From positions 74,986,213 to 75,050,212 of the forward strand of contig NC_087064.1 of the NCBI RefSeq assembly GCF_963678635.1: 64,000 nucleotides of DNA, in the 5' to 3' direction. A program made the position numbers and the translations under genes. The DNA is from Symsagittifera roscoffensis (Eukaryota > Xenacoelomorpha > Acoela > Convolutidae). Positions within the stretch are counted from its first letter, which is position 1. Every line of letters starts with the position of its first letter. This document shows, one piece after another, positions 1 through 9,812 of this stretch. The notes beneath the pieces were generated by a model, which saw only the letters and a list, made by a program, of their open reading frames with translations, was not told the DNA's origin and did no database searches.

Positions 1-1
1 A

Positions 2-703
2 TATGTATTTACACTAAACATCTTCGACCGAAAGTTTGATCACATTATTTCAGAAGCACTAACAAGCACACAAGCGTACGAAAGTTTTAAAGAACGCTTC
101 CAAATCTTTTCACTAACCTTTCATTTCCTTGCACCACACGAAAGAGATTTACACTGCTCACACGATATTATGTTGCGAACTAAACAAACACATACATACA
201 GTTACTATCGTTTCATCCAAAATCACTTTGACCTCCACACACCCTCTAGACAACCACACCATCGCTTTCAATTCATCAATTCAAAATACACTTCACCGTA
301 TTTCCTAAATTTCACATATTGTATTAAAGATACTAACCTTCATGGTATTCTTCGTAACTATGACCCCATAACCCAAATGTACATTTTCTGCCCCATCACC
401 AAGACCTTCAACGCCGAAGAATCCCGACCCTTCCTTATCCCGCACGAGTTTGTACAGCCTATAGAAATCCCCATTTTAGAATTCATCCACAACACTAAAT
501 TTAACCACAAATTATATAACTTAATCCAAAACACACCTTATGAGTTTGCAGTAGGCACTGAAGAACTAACCATTATTAAGGCACTTCAATTGCTTTGGCC
601 ACTGCTTCAAACTAAAAATATCATCCGCATCTTAGCTAAACTACTAACAACTTCAGAACTAGTTCACGATATCTTCCCCCACGGTTTTTTCCCCGACGAC
701 TAA
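2..703 (+). CDS. Unidentified plus-strand ORF, 5' end off the window
   Basis: The frame that ends with TAA at 701-703 has no stop back to base 2, so at least 233 codons are open and the true start may lie left of the window; the first in-window Met codon of note is at 170. Third positions favour C (Ile ATC, Phe TTC, Asn AAC, Pro CCC), which is coding-like and unlike the surrounding introns. The product is rich in His, Phe, Tyr and Thr, ends in FPHGFFPDD, and shows no transmembrane run, zinc knuckle or polymerase motif that I recognise. A spliced 3' UTR follows. It lies antisense to the HDAC gene, to the left of its last visible exon. It could be a nested gene or the last ORF of a retroelement; no function is assigned. 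Confidence 0.6.
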   Translation, partial: YVFTLNIFDRKFDHIISEALTSTQAYESFKERFQIFSLTFHFLAPHERDLHCSHDIMLRTKQTHTYSYYRFIQNHFDLHTPSRQPHHRFQFINSKYTSPYFLNFTYCIKDTNLHGILRNYDPITQMYIFCPITKTFNAEESRPFLIPHEFVQPIEIPILEFIHNTKFNHKLYNLIQNTPYEFAVGTEELTIIKALQLLWPLLQTKNIIRILAKLLTTSELVHDIFPHGFFPDD

Positions 704-706
704 CAG

Positions 707-785
707 GTAAGTATGAATTAAATGAATATTACTAACTAATTAAAATATTAAAAAACTCACCATTCTTTATTCATGTTTTCTTTAG
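707..785 (+). other. 79-bp intron just after the stop codon
   Basis: The donor CAG|GTAAGT follows the TAA stop by three bases. The acceptor is TTTTCTTTAG at 776-785, and a perfect TACTAAC branch site lies at 730-736. All three signals are near ideal. The exon junction would sit only a few bases after the stop, too close to trigger classical nonsense-mediated decay. AATAAA sequences at about 830 and 895 could serve as poly(A) signals. Splicing is inferred from sequence only. Confidence 0.6.
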
Positions 786-2764
786 ATTTTTAGCCTTCAT
801 CTTCGATCATCTGAAAAATTCACAAAAGAAAAATAAAAAATAGCAAACTTCTTCAAAACTGTTTAAGACCCTTTTAACTTTTGCACCAACAATTAAATAA
901 ATATAATACCAATGCAGTAAATTAATTTATAAAATTTTCCCCCAAAGCAGTAAATCTACATATGATGAAAATTTGTATCTTAAAATTCCCCCATTACTAG
1001 CAGTAAATTTCCAAATTCTATGCAGTAAATTAATAAAATGCAATTGCAGTACTAACCTTTTGATATTTTCATTCATTCGCACAGAAATTCTATCCACACT
1101 CACACAGCTCGCCCACGAAGAATTGTTTAAAATAATGAATTTCAGTTTCAAGTTTTCACACTCAACAACTCTAACATATAATAACAAGTTTCAAACTTTC
1201 CTTTAACCCGGTTGGAAAGGAATCATATACTAAACAAAACTAACCAACGCAGCTTACTAAATACCACAAATCATAAAATAACAGCATGACTAAGAAAAGG
1301 AAACCAACGGTACCCAAACCGGATTAACCCAGTTTAAAACTGGATAATTTATTCTTTTGAAGACTATTACAAAGTCTTAGAAAGAAATAATAAAACACAA
1401 AAAAGTCGAAAGACAAACCCATACCACAAACAATTTGCTTTTTGAACAAAGTACATAACCAACAAGACATAAGTAAAACCACAACAAACCCAACATAAAA
1501 TGTTGTCACATAACAGGACTCCTCATAAAAACCGCATGAAATCATACTCCCACACCTGGCCTAACCCACCAGGAAAGGACGTCCTGAGCATGCTCTATAG
1601 CCGGCCTAACCCACCGCGCTACATCCACGCTTTGTGACCACACCTTTATTTTTAATAAGAGCTACTCAAGGGTGAGTAACTCTTCAAAATAACCGAACTA
1701 AAACAAAAAGCTTTTGTGAAAACAACTAACTAAAATCATTATTAAAAAATATATTAAACTAATAAAAGATTTATAAAATGTAAAATTACATGATGCAATA
1801 TATAGATCAGAATACAACACCAAGGACGAACATCAAAAGACAAGACGACCTCACTACACTCGAGAGAGAATGACCAACTACAATCGATATGCCGCTCACA
1901 ATCACAACTCAAAGGATTTAGAGTACGACTTGACTTCGCAGAAAAGGACTTCATTGAACTAGACCAATGACCACCTCGATGTTCAAGTATACGTACAGAT
2001 CCGAGTAACCAGGCATCCCCTCCATGCACAATCTCCACGCCATTCCCGAGCTAGATCAAACACAAAAGAAGTTCTCTCCGAAGAACAGAAAAACCTGACA
2101 TAGCCAACCATTCTGAAACCAGAATTGATGCTGTTGCAGAGACTCAGTCGTTGTCACAAGAAGAACACAACGTCTTGTGTCCTCAATTCCAGATCCCTGG
2201 AACTTCCTTAACAAAAAGGAAACAAAAGAAAAATGATGTTCGCCAAATACCAACGTCCATCATCCATCCTTGAACTACAGAAGAACTGTTCTAAAAAACT
2301 CTGTAAAACCCGGATGGGTGGAACCTGATCTAAACTATATTTTATGATTGGATAAATTAAATGTTTTACCAATGTAAAGTATTTAATATTAACCAATCAT
2401 GATCCATCTAACTAACAACCCACTTATTTGTAAGTGCTGAAGTTACTTGTAATTTCAGCACCAGAGAGATTTGAATTTAACTTAGAAATTAGTTGGACTC
2501 TCCCGAGCACTTCAGCAGCCGCAATAAACCAGTATACCCTAGATCTATTGAGCCTAGCAGAGACTAGTTAAACAACCTGAGACTAGATAGTATAAGAGTA
2601 AGATTAGGATCGGTATTAGACTAAGAAGTTGCACGAATCTATCCGGCCGAAAATAAGATAGCGTGACGAGCAGACGGTGTACCCTATCCGAAATTACTCT
2701 ATGAGTTATACACCCCAGACATAACTCATTTGAATTAGTTTTATCAGCCATTGACCAGGTAGGA
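786..2764. other. A+C-rich stretch, possible retroelement 3' part
   Basis: No coding region is supported here. The plus strand is rich in A and C and poor in G up to about 2500, as in the ORF to its left. The word GCAGTAAAT and close variants recur at about 914, 948, 1000, 1022 and 1046. Motifs such as AACCCGGTTGG (about 1206) and CGGCCTAACCCACC (about 1602) give the look of a long terminal repeat or untranslated region, but no second copy is in the window to prove it. Confidence 0.3.
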
Positions 2765-2981
2765 GTTATGGCGTAATTTTTGATTGAACAAAAAATGATC
2801 CATTTTTGGGTTAAAACTAAGGTCCGAATTTCGCAACACAAATTGCACCATAATAATTTCGCCAAAATTCTATGCAAGTTAAGCGTTCATCTTTTTTTCG
2901 TCCAATGCCAGCTCAATTTGAGAAAAACGCGTTTTAAAAGTTTTGAGCGTTTTTTTCCGGATAACTCAAATCAGCGCACTG
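2765..2981 (+). mobile_element. Tc1/mariner-like foldback element, right-half fragment
   Basis: This is a diverged right half of the family seen whole at 51519-52237. It begins in the GCGTAATTTTTGATT segment and ends with TCCGGATAACTCAAATCAG followed by CGCACTG and TA. It lies in the HDAC intron downstream of exon 11. Confidence 0.6.
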
Positions 2982-3060
2982 TATAAGCGTCCTCAATACG
3001 TTTATTTACACTCAAACACAACTTGTGAAAAAACATGCTGCAGTTTTGAGTTCGTTATAC

Positions 3061-3130
3061 CTGTTCTCTTGGATGCCAAATGAGCACTGTAGCTGTCAAC
3101 ATTTGACTTCTTGTCATCGTGTGCTCCGCC
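3061..3130 (-). CDS. HDAC4: Class IIa HDAC, exon 11 (last visible exon)
   Basis: The minus-strand acceptor is TGTTTAG| and the donor ACAG|GTATAA. The 70 bases are open in the phase left by exon 10 and give about 23 residues, GGAHDDKK at the start and HLASKRT at the end, leaving one G for the next codon. In vertebrate class IIa HDACs a short segment ending T-T-G-L precedes the zinc-binding start of the deacetylase domain; a following RTG would fit that position, but this is inference. The donor is not a strong consensus, so this exon is less certain than the others. No catalytic-domain exon is found between here and base 1. Confidence 0.55.
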
Positions 3131-3280
3131 CTAAACATCGAATACTTCTGTTGTTCAATATATGACAAAGCGGACTGTTGTATCTTCTAGCGAATCACTC
3201 ATGTAATAGGTGCTTGATACAGTTTACGGCGTAATTGCACTACTATAAACATAATAAAGCATTGAGTAAATGTTGCTAAC

Positions 3281-3663
3281 GGATGAGTTTTGAAGCGAGT
3301 GCATCATGAAAATCTGGTGTTTCTTCAAAACAACTCCTGGCTGCTTCTTTGGTCCACCAACAAGATTCGCAGACATATCACTCGAAATCGACGATGACAT
3401 ATCACAAGCCCCTGGTAAAGCTGTTCTCATACTTGGCGAATGAAAATCTGATGCGGATGTTGGGACTCCGAAGACAGTTGAGGAATTGTCGGGATCTGAA
3501 CTTGGAGATGATCCGGTATCTGAGAGCTCGCCTCTTTGGAGTGGTGCCTCGGAAGCATCCATGGCGGCGTCTGGTTCTTGTTTGATTCCAGCTGCTAAAG
3601 CTTCTTTGCGTTGCTTTCGGTGTTGAAGTTTAGCCTGCAGTGCCTGCATTCCGGGACCAGCGG
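3281..3663 (-). CDS. HDAC4: Class IIa HDAC, exon 10
   Basis: The acceptor is GATCTTTTCAG| and the donor ATCC|GTTAGC; an in-frame read-through would continue past the donor for about 20 codons. The exon adds about 128 residues (995-1122 of the assembled protein). It begins with AAGPGMQALQAKLQHRKQRK, a basic, probably helical segment, followed by IKQEPD, which resembles the VKQEP (sumoylation-type psi-K-x-E) motif of vertebrate HDAC4. The rest is low-complexity Ser/Pro/Asp-rich sequence. It belongs to the linker between the 14-3-3 sites and the catalytic domain. The phase in (one base carried) and out (0) both match the neighbouring exons. Confidence 0.8.
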
Positions 3664-3954
3664 CTGAAAAGATCAACAAATCGAAACATAAACAAAATCC
3701 GGTTGGAAAAATGAAAACAAATGAACACTGAGGCGAATTTTATGAAATATATGAAGTCAGATAGATGAACCAGGAAATCAATCAGAAATTGCAAAAGCAA
3801 AATACCGATTACAATACAAGCAGGTGACAAACTTAGGAGGCGCCAGATTTCATGATATGTTTATCATGTATAACAGACAAAAAATGCAAAAAAATGAATG
3901 ATGATCAGAAAAAAAACGAAGTTTTGAAGCTGGCTTTTGCTGTTTTAAAAATAG
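3664..3954. other. Intron 9, right-most part: nothing recognised
   Basis: This short unique intronic stretch lies just upstream of exon 10. Apart from the polypyrimidine/acceptor at its exon end, I see no gene, RNA or repeat. Confidence 0.5.
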
Positions 3955-4600
3955 ACACAGAGGCAAAGCTGCGCTTCGCAAACACGTGCGAGAACACGAC
4001 CAAAAAGCAGCTCTATCAAGAGAAATAAGAAGTAGAAATATGCCTCGAATTAGCAAAAACTCGGCTACGTGTAGGATTCGAATCTGCGACCTACTGCAAT
4101 CAAGAGATTTTGAGTCTCACGCACTATCCACTCAGCCGAGCAAGCTCAGCAACCGACAAACACTAATCACGAATAAAGCAGCTAAATATGCTATACATTG
4201 CCAATGCCATTCAGCAAAAGTGGCATCAAATACAATAGACTCAATTTAGCAAGTAAAAATTTGGACTATCACAAACTGAAGGCATCCACGCTAATTTTGC
4301 ATGTATCTCATCTTTAATTATTATAAATAAATTATGCACTTGAAAAAATTGCGAGATAAAGTGAGTTTTTAAATAATTTTCATTATTGTTGTTGTTTGAA
4401 ACAAATCACTTGTTTTGGTTCATTTGATGAATTAAAATGCATCAACTGTGTTAATTTATTACTATTGGAATGTCAAAGCACATGCTAGCAAAAAGATGTA
4501 AAGGTGCCCTAAAAGTGCCCCCAATACTTGCGACTTATGTTGGAAAAAAGAAAAACGTTCGTACTAATACACTCGCTTCGGAAGTGTAAAATATAGTTTC
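3955..4600 (-). repeat. SINE-like repeat with tRNA-related module, copy 1
   Basis: On the plus strand it starts with CACAGAGGCAAAGCTGCGCTTCGC, in which AAGC/GCTT arms can pair. On the minus strand at about 4050-4150 there is a tRNA-like stretch with an A-box-like GGCTGAGTGGATAGTGCG, an anticodon-loop-like CTCAAAATC and a B-box-like GATTCGAATCC. The spacing fits a tRNA with a long variable arm (Leu or Ser type). The body continues to a tail near 4560-4590 with ACACTCGCTTCGGAAGTGT, a second hairpin. Related copies lie at 23628, 25900, 27152, 29121 and 31600. Confidence 0.65.
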
Positions 4601-4607
4601 CAATCTC

Positions 4608-4650
4608 CACACGCACACACACACGCGCGCACGCACACACACACACACTA
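4608..4650. repeat. CA-rich microsatellite
   Basis: A (CA)n run of about 40 bases with CG interruptions. It follows the SINE-like tail in intron 9. Confidence 0.9.
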
Positions 4651-4952
4651 TTAGCTTCACTGAATTTCATATTCTCAAACCAGATACAGACAACGACTTT
4701 AAAAAGCGAATGGAAAAACTTTCGAACAGTCAACGGACAAAACAAAAACTGCAATTTAAAAAACTTAAGAAAGCCAGATAAATATCGAAAACGTATTCAG
4801 AAGGTGTAAGCGACCAACAGACAATTTTCTATCAAAACTCTGAGAAAACTATTTGATGAAAATCTAATCAAAATCGTAAAATGGGTGAGCATTAGAGCCG
4901 ACAAATTTAGCAGCAAAACTGTTCAATTGCAAAAATCGACAAGGTGATATTT

Positions 4953-5714
4953 GACACAGAGGCGAAGCAGCGCTTCGCAACACTTGCAATGCAAAAAAAA
5001 CACATTGCGCTACATGATAAAGAATGAAAAAAGACTGTCTAAGAAATACTTGAAAAATCGAAAAAAATACAGCTAAAAATATAAGATGAGGCTCATAAAC
5101 AGCCTTGAAAAAAGGGAAAGTCATTGACCGGGTGGCAACAAATTGTGGGTCGAAACCTGTTGAGCCGAGAAAACAAAACTCTGGTCATAAAAATTTCATT
5201 AAGTTTTAAAAGTTTTTACGACACATCCACTCTGAAACACAAAATCGCACATGACTATATTTGCCCTCGATATTACGCAATAGAAGATAACTAAGCTGAT
5301 ATATGACATAAACTGAAACTAACTAAAAATTTAAAAAAAAAAACTACAAAAAGAAAAAAATTACCCACATTCAGACTTATTAAATTTACGAATTACTGAA
5401 CTTTCAGTAATAGTAGACAAACTAATTAAATAGGAAAATAACTCAATAGGAATAAATTAGGTAAAAAAAATCCCATCAGAAAAAAAGGGGTTTAAAAAAC
5501 GGAAAATGCACTGACAGAAACTAGGACGAAAACCAGGAACACAAAAAAAAACTTCCAATTTTTTTTTGAAAAAATAATTACAACTGAAACGGCTTTTACC
5601 TAATTACTCTTTGAATGATGACAGCTTAAATTAAATTTTCAAGAAATTGAGCATGTCATTTACCATTTCTACTAAATTTACCATTCTGTGAACAAATTAT
5701 TTATGGGAAAAACT
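4953..5714 (+). repeat. Dispersed repeat 'B' with GAAGC/GCTTC hairpin head
   Basis: It starts with ACAGAGGCGAAGCAGCGCTTCGC and continues with ACATTGCGCTACA and a GTTGAGCCGA box. The rest matches, block by block, 11305-11757 plus 13186-13510, where a composite satellite element interrupts it. Without that insert the family is about 850 bp. No ORF is visible. Its AT-rich middle (5240-5560) has nothing else I recognise. Confidence 0.6.
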
Positions 5715-5840
5715 CCAATTCCCGATTGCAACAAGTCTAGTTCAATTACCGATAGCAATACGTCTAGTTCCCGATAGCAATACGTCTAGTTCCCGATAGC
5801 AATACGTCTGGAAAAAGTCTAGTTCCGATTGCAAGTTGAT
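5715..5840. repeat. Short tandem repeat, about 23-bp unit
   Basis: The unit CGATAGCAATACGTCTAGTT recurs three times between about 5748 and 5815, flanked by diverged copies reading AGTCTAGTTCCCGATTGCAA. Single related copies occur at about 13478, 23500, 24945 and 32568, often followed by a CTTGC/GCAAG hairpin. Confidence 0.75.
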
Positions 5841-5899
5841 ATTTGAAAGCCAACTTGAAATTCAAACATCCATAAAAAGAAATCGACTAAGCAAGGTAG

Positions 5900-6105
5900 T
5901 TGGCGAGTAAAAAATGGAACTATGTCGAAAAAGAAGCAACGAAAACTTCCAAAAAATAAATCAAAGGTCAAACAGCGGAAAATCAGATTTGAGCGTGATC
6001 ACAATTTGAGACTTTTTCTTGCGAAAAAAAAACGAGAAAAAAAACCATCGACCTATATTAGGGTCTTCACTACGATCATTGATTCTCAAAAACAGCATGA
6101 CCTAA
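5900..6105 (+). mobile_element. MITE-like family M, right-end fragment
   Basis: It contains the right-end signature: GAGCGTGATCACAATTTGAGACTTTTT, then TATTAGGGTCTTCACTACGATCATTGATTCT. The final bases are a diverged right terminal inverted repeat of the family. Confidence 0.55.
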
Positions 6106-6289
6106 CTAGGTGAAAACTCAAAAATTCGCTTCCCTATTAACGCTTAATAATCATCATACTGTAACTGAATATAATTCTGTTCCTATAAGCGAACCTGAGC
6201 ATGACGTTTCTGATACAAGGCATGGTGCCTAATTTTTCCTTTTTTACGTTTTTTGGGCAACATGAAAACCTTTTTGTTTGATAAGATAA

Positions 6290-6906
6290 ATATAGCCAAC
6301 AAACAGTTGGAAAAGAGTCATTAACGCAAAGAAATATATATTAACTTCAAATTTCGGATACAAGAAAGTATGGCCTTAAAGCCCATTGAACTTCAAGAAC
6401 ATTTTATGATTTACACTTTTTCAAAAAAACTAACACAATTTCAAAAAACTGATCAATTGGTAAGCTTTTTATTCCACTGAAAATCTGTAAATTAAATTCC
6501 ACTTTCAAAGCTAGAACTCGATCACGTTTTTCGCAATTTTCAAACTTTTGCTGCTCGATTGCGTTTGCCTTCCCTTTAACAACAGAAATGAAAGAACTAA
6601 ACGAAATCGCAAGTCAAACCTCGATAAATCAATTTTGCGCGTAAGCAAAATTTACTTTCGAAACTGAAAATCGATCACGTTTTTTCTCGCTATTTCAACT
6701 TTCATAATTGGAGAGCGCATTTTGCCTATTTTTTTTAGCAAATTGACATGAATTGAACTCAAAAAATGCACGTATGACCAATTCATTTATGTATTTATAA
6801 GTATGAATGCATTCCATTTCTTTCGTTATTCGAGCATTTTAAAACTTTTTCCTTAGAAAAAACACCAAGACCTATATAAGAGTATTCACTACGTTCATGA
6901 TTCTTA
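6290..6906 (+). mobile_element. MITE-like family M, near-complete copy with both ends
   Basis: The left end has the hairpin CCAACAAACAGTTGG followed by AAGAGTCATTAACGCA. The right end reads CTATATAAGAGTATTCACTACG then TTCATGATTCTTA. The reverse complement of the right end (TAAGAATCATGAACGTA) matches the left AAGAGTC block, giving terminal inverted repeats. The interior carries two copies of the GATCACGTTTTT block, which suggests nested or internally duplicated material. No ORF is present. Confidence 0.65.
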
Positions 6907-6959
6907 AACATAGCATTAAGCATTTTTCAACTTGAGATTTGAAGAAAAAATATACCAGG

Positions 6960-7235
6960 TTAAAGTTTTTGGAATTCAAGAACTGGATCAAAGGTGAAAT
7001 TTTAATTCCCCTGGGAAATCTTGAAGTTAAAATCAACTTTCGAAACTAGAAGTCGATCACGTATTTTTTTTGCTCCATTTCCAGTTGAGAGAACGCAATT
7101 TGCCTACCTTTTAGCCGAACTTAAGTTAAACTATAAAAGTGCATATGTGCCTAAGTGCATTCATAAACGCACTAAAATGCATGATGCATTTCTAGAGTTA
7201 TTAGAGCTTTCCTGAAATTAAATCATCAAGACCTC
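6960..7235 (+). mobile_element. MITE-like family M, fragment
   Basis: It carries the family's core blocks in order: GAACTGGATCAA, CTGGGAAATC, CGAAACTAGAAGTCGATCAC and the GCATTCATAAACGCAC block. The right terminus is lost. Confidence 0.6.
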
Positions 7236-7344
7236 TAAAATCAAATCGTTCTTTTACAGTCAACAAGAAAGTCTCTCTGCCAAAATGTTGCATCCAGATA
7301 CAATTGCACTTTCCAGCACTCAAAAATTTTTCGAGAAAACTTAC

Positions 7345-7586
7345 CTTTCGACGCAGACGAAGAAGCTTCCCTGCTGCCTTCTCTCTCACTGTGAACTTGT
7401 GTGGGTGTGCTGCTTGTCTCCTGGCTGTTACCTAGTTGCATGTCTGCAAATTGAGGTGTAGGAGGAGGCGGCTCCAGTACCACTTTGGGCGGGTTAAAAG
7501 CGGCCGGCATCAGCAGAGATGCAGCTGCTACTGCTGAGTTCTGGTCCACATTCGCAGCTCCAAGTAAAGCAGCGGTCGAATATTGC
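7345..7586 (-). CDS. HDAC4: Class IIa HDAC, exon 9
   Basis: The acceptor is GCATTTTAG| and the donor AAAG|GTAAGT, the best donor in the gene. It adds about 81 residues (914-994). They start QYSTAALLGAANVDQ, then an Ala-rich stretch, a Pro-rich VLEPPPPTPQF and a Ser/Glu-rich end SREASSSASK. It is linker sequence with no catalytic motif. The one base at the start completes an Arg codon with exon 8, and one base is left for exon 10. Confidence 0.8.
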
Positions 7587-8319
7587 CTAAAATGCATGCC
7601 TCGATTTTCACAAATGAAAAACAGAATATTTTCGATGTAAGCATGTGGATTTTTGCTCAAAATTACTTCAAAATCGCTTCATTTTATAAAAGCATTCCTA
7701 TGAACACTTAACCAAAGCGGTGCGGTGCGCGCCTTCTCTCGGCATTTCAAACGTCATTCAATTCAAGGAAGAATCACGAGAACATTTCATTTACCATCTG
7801 TCGCTGACGACGACGCCGGATGTTCAGTCAGTGTTAAGTAGATTTATTTTATTCAATATTGATTGATAGTCGTAACTATCATTAAAGACTCAAGGTCAGT
7901 CTGCCGTTCACTGTATGGTTTGAAAAAACTCTCAAACCATACAGTCTGCCATTCACTGTATGCTTACTCGTTTTAGACTATTATGCAATAGTAGAGTCTT
8001 TAAAAGATGGGTGCGTATAGGAGGATGAAGAAAGGGCGAACACACATTTATGGTCAAAACCCTTAATTTTGCCTTAAAATTGTATTTTCAGCACAATTGA
8101 GGAAAATTTCCGCCAAAAATTTGTCGAAGTCTAGTGAATCTCGGAAAATCAAATTACTTGAAAAAAATTAAAATTTTTGCCCTATCATAAGCTGCATACA
8201 TTAGAAATATGATAACTTCTCAATTTAATATGATAACTATTTACACCAACCAGGAACTTCCGGTTCTCATCATTACCAACATTTTCTCACATTACTCAGT
8301 TTCAGAAGTATTTCTTCAC
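7587..8319. other. Intron 8, with a nested palindrome
   Basis: A nested inverted repeat at 7882-8003 is the only structure recognised; the remainder appears unique. Confidence 0.5.
7882..8003. repeat. Nested palindrome and direct repeat
   Basis: The inner hairpin is a perfect 13-bp stem, CTGTATGGTTTGA (7911-7923) against TCAAACCATACAG (7932-7944), with an 8-base loop. The outer arms are TTAAAGACTC (7882-7891) and GAGTCTTTAA (7994-8003). A direct repeat, CAGTCTGCC(G/A)TTCACTGTATG, overlaps the inner stem. It looks like a small foldback element. Confidence 0.75.
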
Positions 8320-8570
8320 CTGTAGTAAAAATTGAAGAGTTGGTTGTACTCCGCTGACAAAATAGACGAGTTCAAGTGTCTATTGAACAGATTCTGCTGC
8401 TGATCCTTCAGGGTGGCCGAATCAGCCGAGAGTGACTGCAGTATTGGCGACGTAGAATTGTTTCCTCCGTCAACTCCTCCTGGCTGAGAAATGTTCCGGT
8501 TCGAGGCTGCAAAGGAGAGCAATGCCGGCATCGGTGGAACTGGCAGGTTGTTTGTTGAAGCCGCCGGGCC
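8320..8570 (-). CDS. HDAC4: Class IIa HDAC, exon 8
   Basis: The acceptor is CATGTTTAG| and the donor CTACAG|GTGAAG. It adds about 83 residues (831-913), from GPAASTNNLPVPPMPALLSF to LNSSILSAEYNQLFNFYY. The sequence is Ser/Asn/Pro-rich, with a short Gln run (KDQQQNLFN) that may be a weak relative of the Gln-rich segments of class IIa HDACs. The phase-0 entry matches exon 7 and the two-base carry matches exon 9. Confidence 0.8.
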
Positions 8571-9812
8571 CTAAACATGAACGTTCGCCTACTATTTGGA
8601 TACAAATAATAAGAGAGGGGGTGATTCCAGGAATCAACAGTAGAGTTTCAGTATAAAGGGGCAGTCAATTTTTTTGAACAGTCAGAAGTGTAACACCCGA
8701 GAAGCAGCTCTCTTCTTGGAAGTAGTCCACATTTAAATTTACGGCCAGAAAGTTCGGAGTGTAAAAGTCATATTAAGTGCAAAATTAAAGAGCTTGGACT
8801 GCCCCACCACCCCCCCCCTCCCCCCTCTATAAGTCCAGTGAATAACTCTGGTCTTTCATTGCGCTTGCCCTTATACCGGAGTGTGATTTGCAACTTGGGC
8901 TATAGTGCCTCATAGATCAAACAGACAAGGATTCGTCAATCGTTCCATATATTGAGTTCCTGGATCGGCCTAATGACAAAGTCGAGGCAACAGTAAGCTT
9001 AGAAACTAGTTTGAGTGCCGAGATCAAACGTTTTCCCAAAAGGGGGTGGGGTGTGCACGCCCGACGTCAAAATTTTAATGAAATTTAGCATCGGGAGCAA
9101 AACAAGTCGCAGAATGTTCCGCCTTCCCTGTTAATGGTCTCAAATAGTTGTGGCAAAGAACAGGTTTATAAATTACAATTTTGAATTATTTGTTTTTTGT
9201 CCCCAAGCGTAATTCCTGAGTCATACAGCTAACAAAAATGTTTGTTTGTGGGAAAAGCCTTTAAAAGTGTCTGCTTCAAAAAATGAACTTTTTTCTGATT
9301 TGTCTTTCTTTTATCTACTGACTCGCTAAGGGATGATATAAGCGTCTTATAATGTACTTAAAAGACCAAAATGAGGGCCTCAATTCAATTTGGAATAATT
9401 CAATTCGCCCGCGTACGCGTGTTTTAAGAACGCTACATATCGCGGTTTGGTTATTCCGAATTGGCCAAATTAACCATTTTCAAACCTCCATTTAAAAAAG
9501 AACACAAATGAGAAATGATGACAACTAAATTTGAGATCAAGAAAACGATAGCTTTCGGATGGTATAAAAAAGCTTTGAAAATCGGAAAAACAATCATGGA
9601 AAAAGAGAACTACGGAGTTGACTGGCAATCAATATCTGGCAAGCGGATGTGGCTCATGCTTGTTGAAATAATGCATCAGATAAACAGAAAAAAAAATGAA
9701 CGACTTATGTCACCTGGCAATACAAAAACTACGCTTCTGTATTTCGCTGGTTTTAACTGGTACCTATATTTGGGCTAAGTCATTCTAAGCTCAAATGAGG
9801 CTAAGCACTAAC
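8571..9812. other. Intron 7: nothing recognised apart from a C tract
   Basis: There is a polypyrimidine C-rich tract at about 8802-8827. A plus-strand ORF of 87 codons at 9515-9778 has no recognisable domain or coding bias and is not called. No known repeat family is apparent. Confidence 0.45.

Noticed and set aside
1754-2038. 94-codon minus-strand ORF as a further HDAC exon
   Set aside because: It has no similarity to class IIa HDACs and no splice signals in the required phase.
1-3060. HDAC catalytic-domain exons at the left edge
   Set aside because: None of the expected motifs (a His/Cys zinc-binding start or the Asp/His charge-relay segments) can be read in any minus-strand frame here.
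4050-4150. Working tRNA-Leu or tRNA-Ser gene
   Set aside because: The A- and B-box-like words are there, but acceptor and arm pairing are poor and the unit recurs inside a dispersed repeat, so it is a SINE-like module.
9515-9778. 87-codon plus-strand ORF
   Set aside because: It lies in HDAC intron 7, has no motif or codon bias, and shows no homologous exon context.
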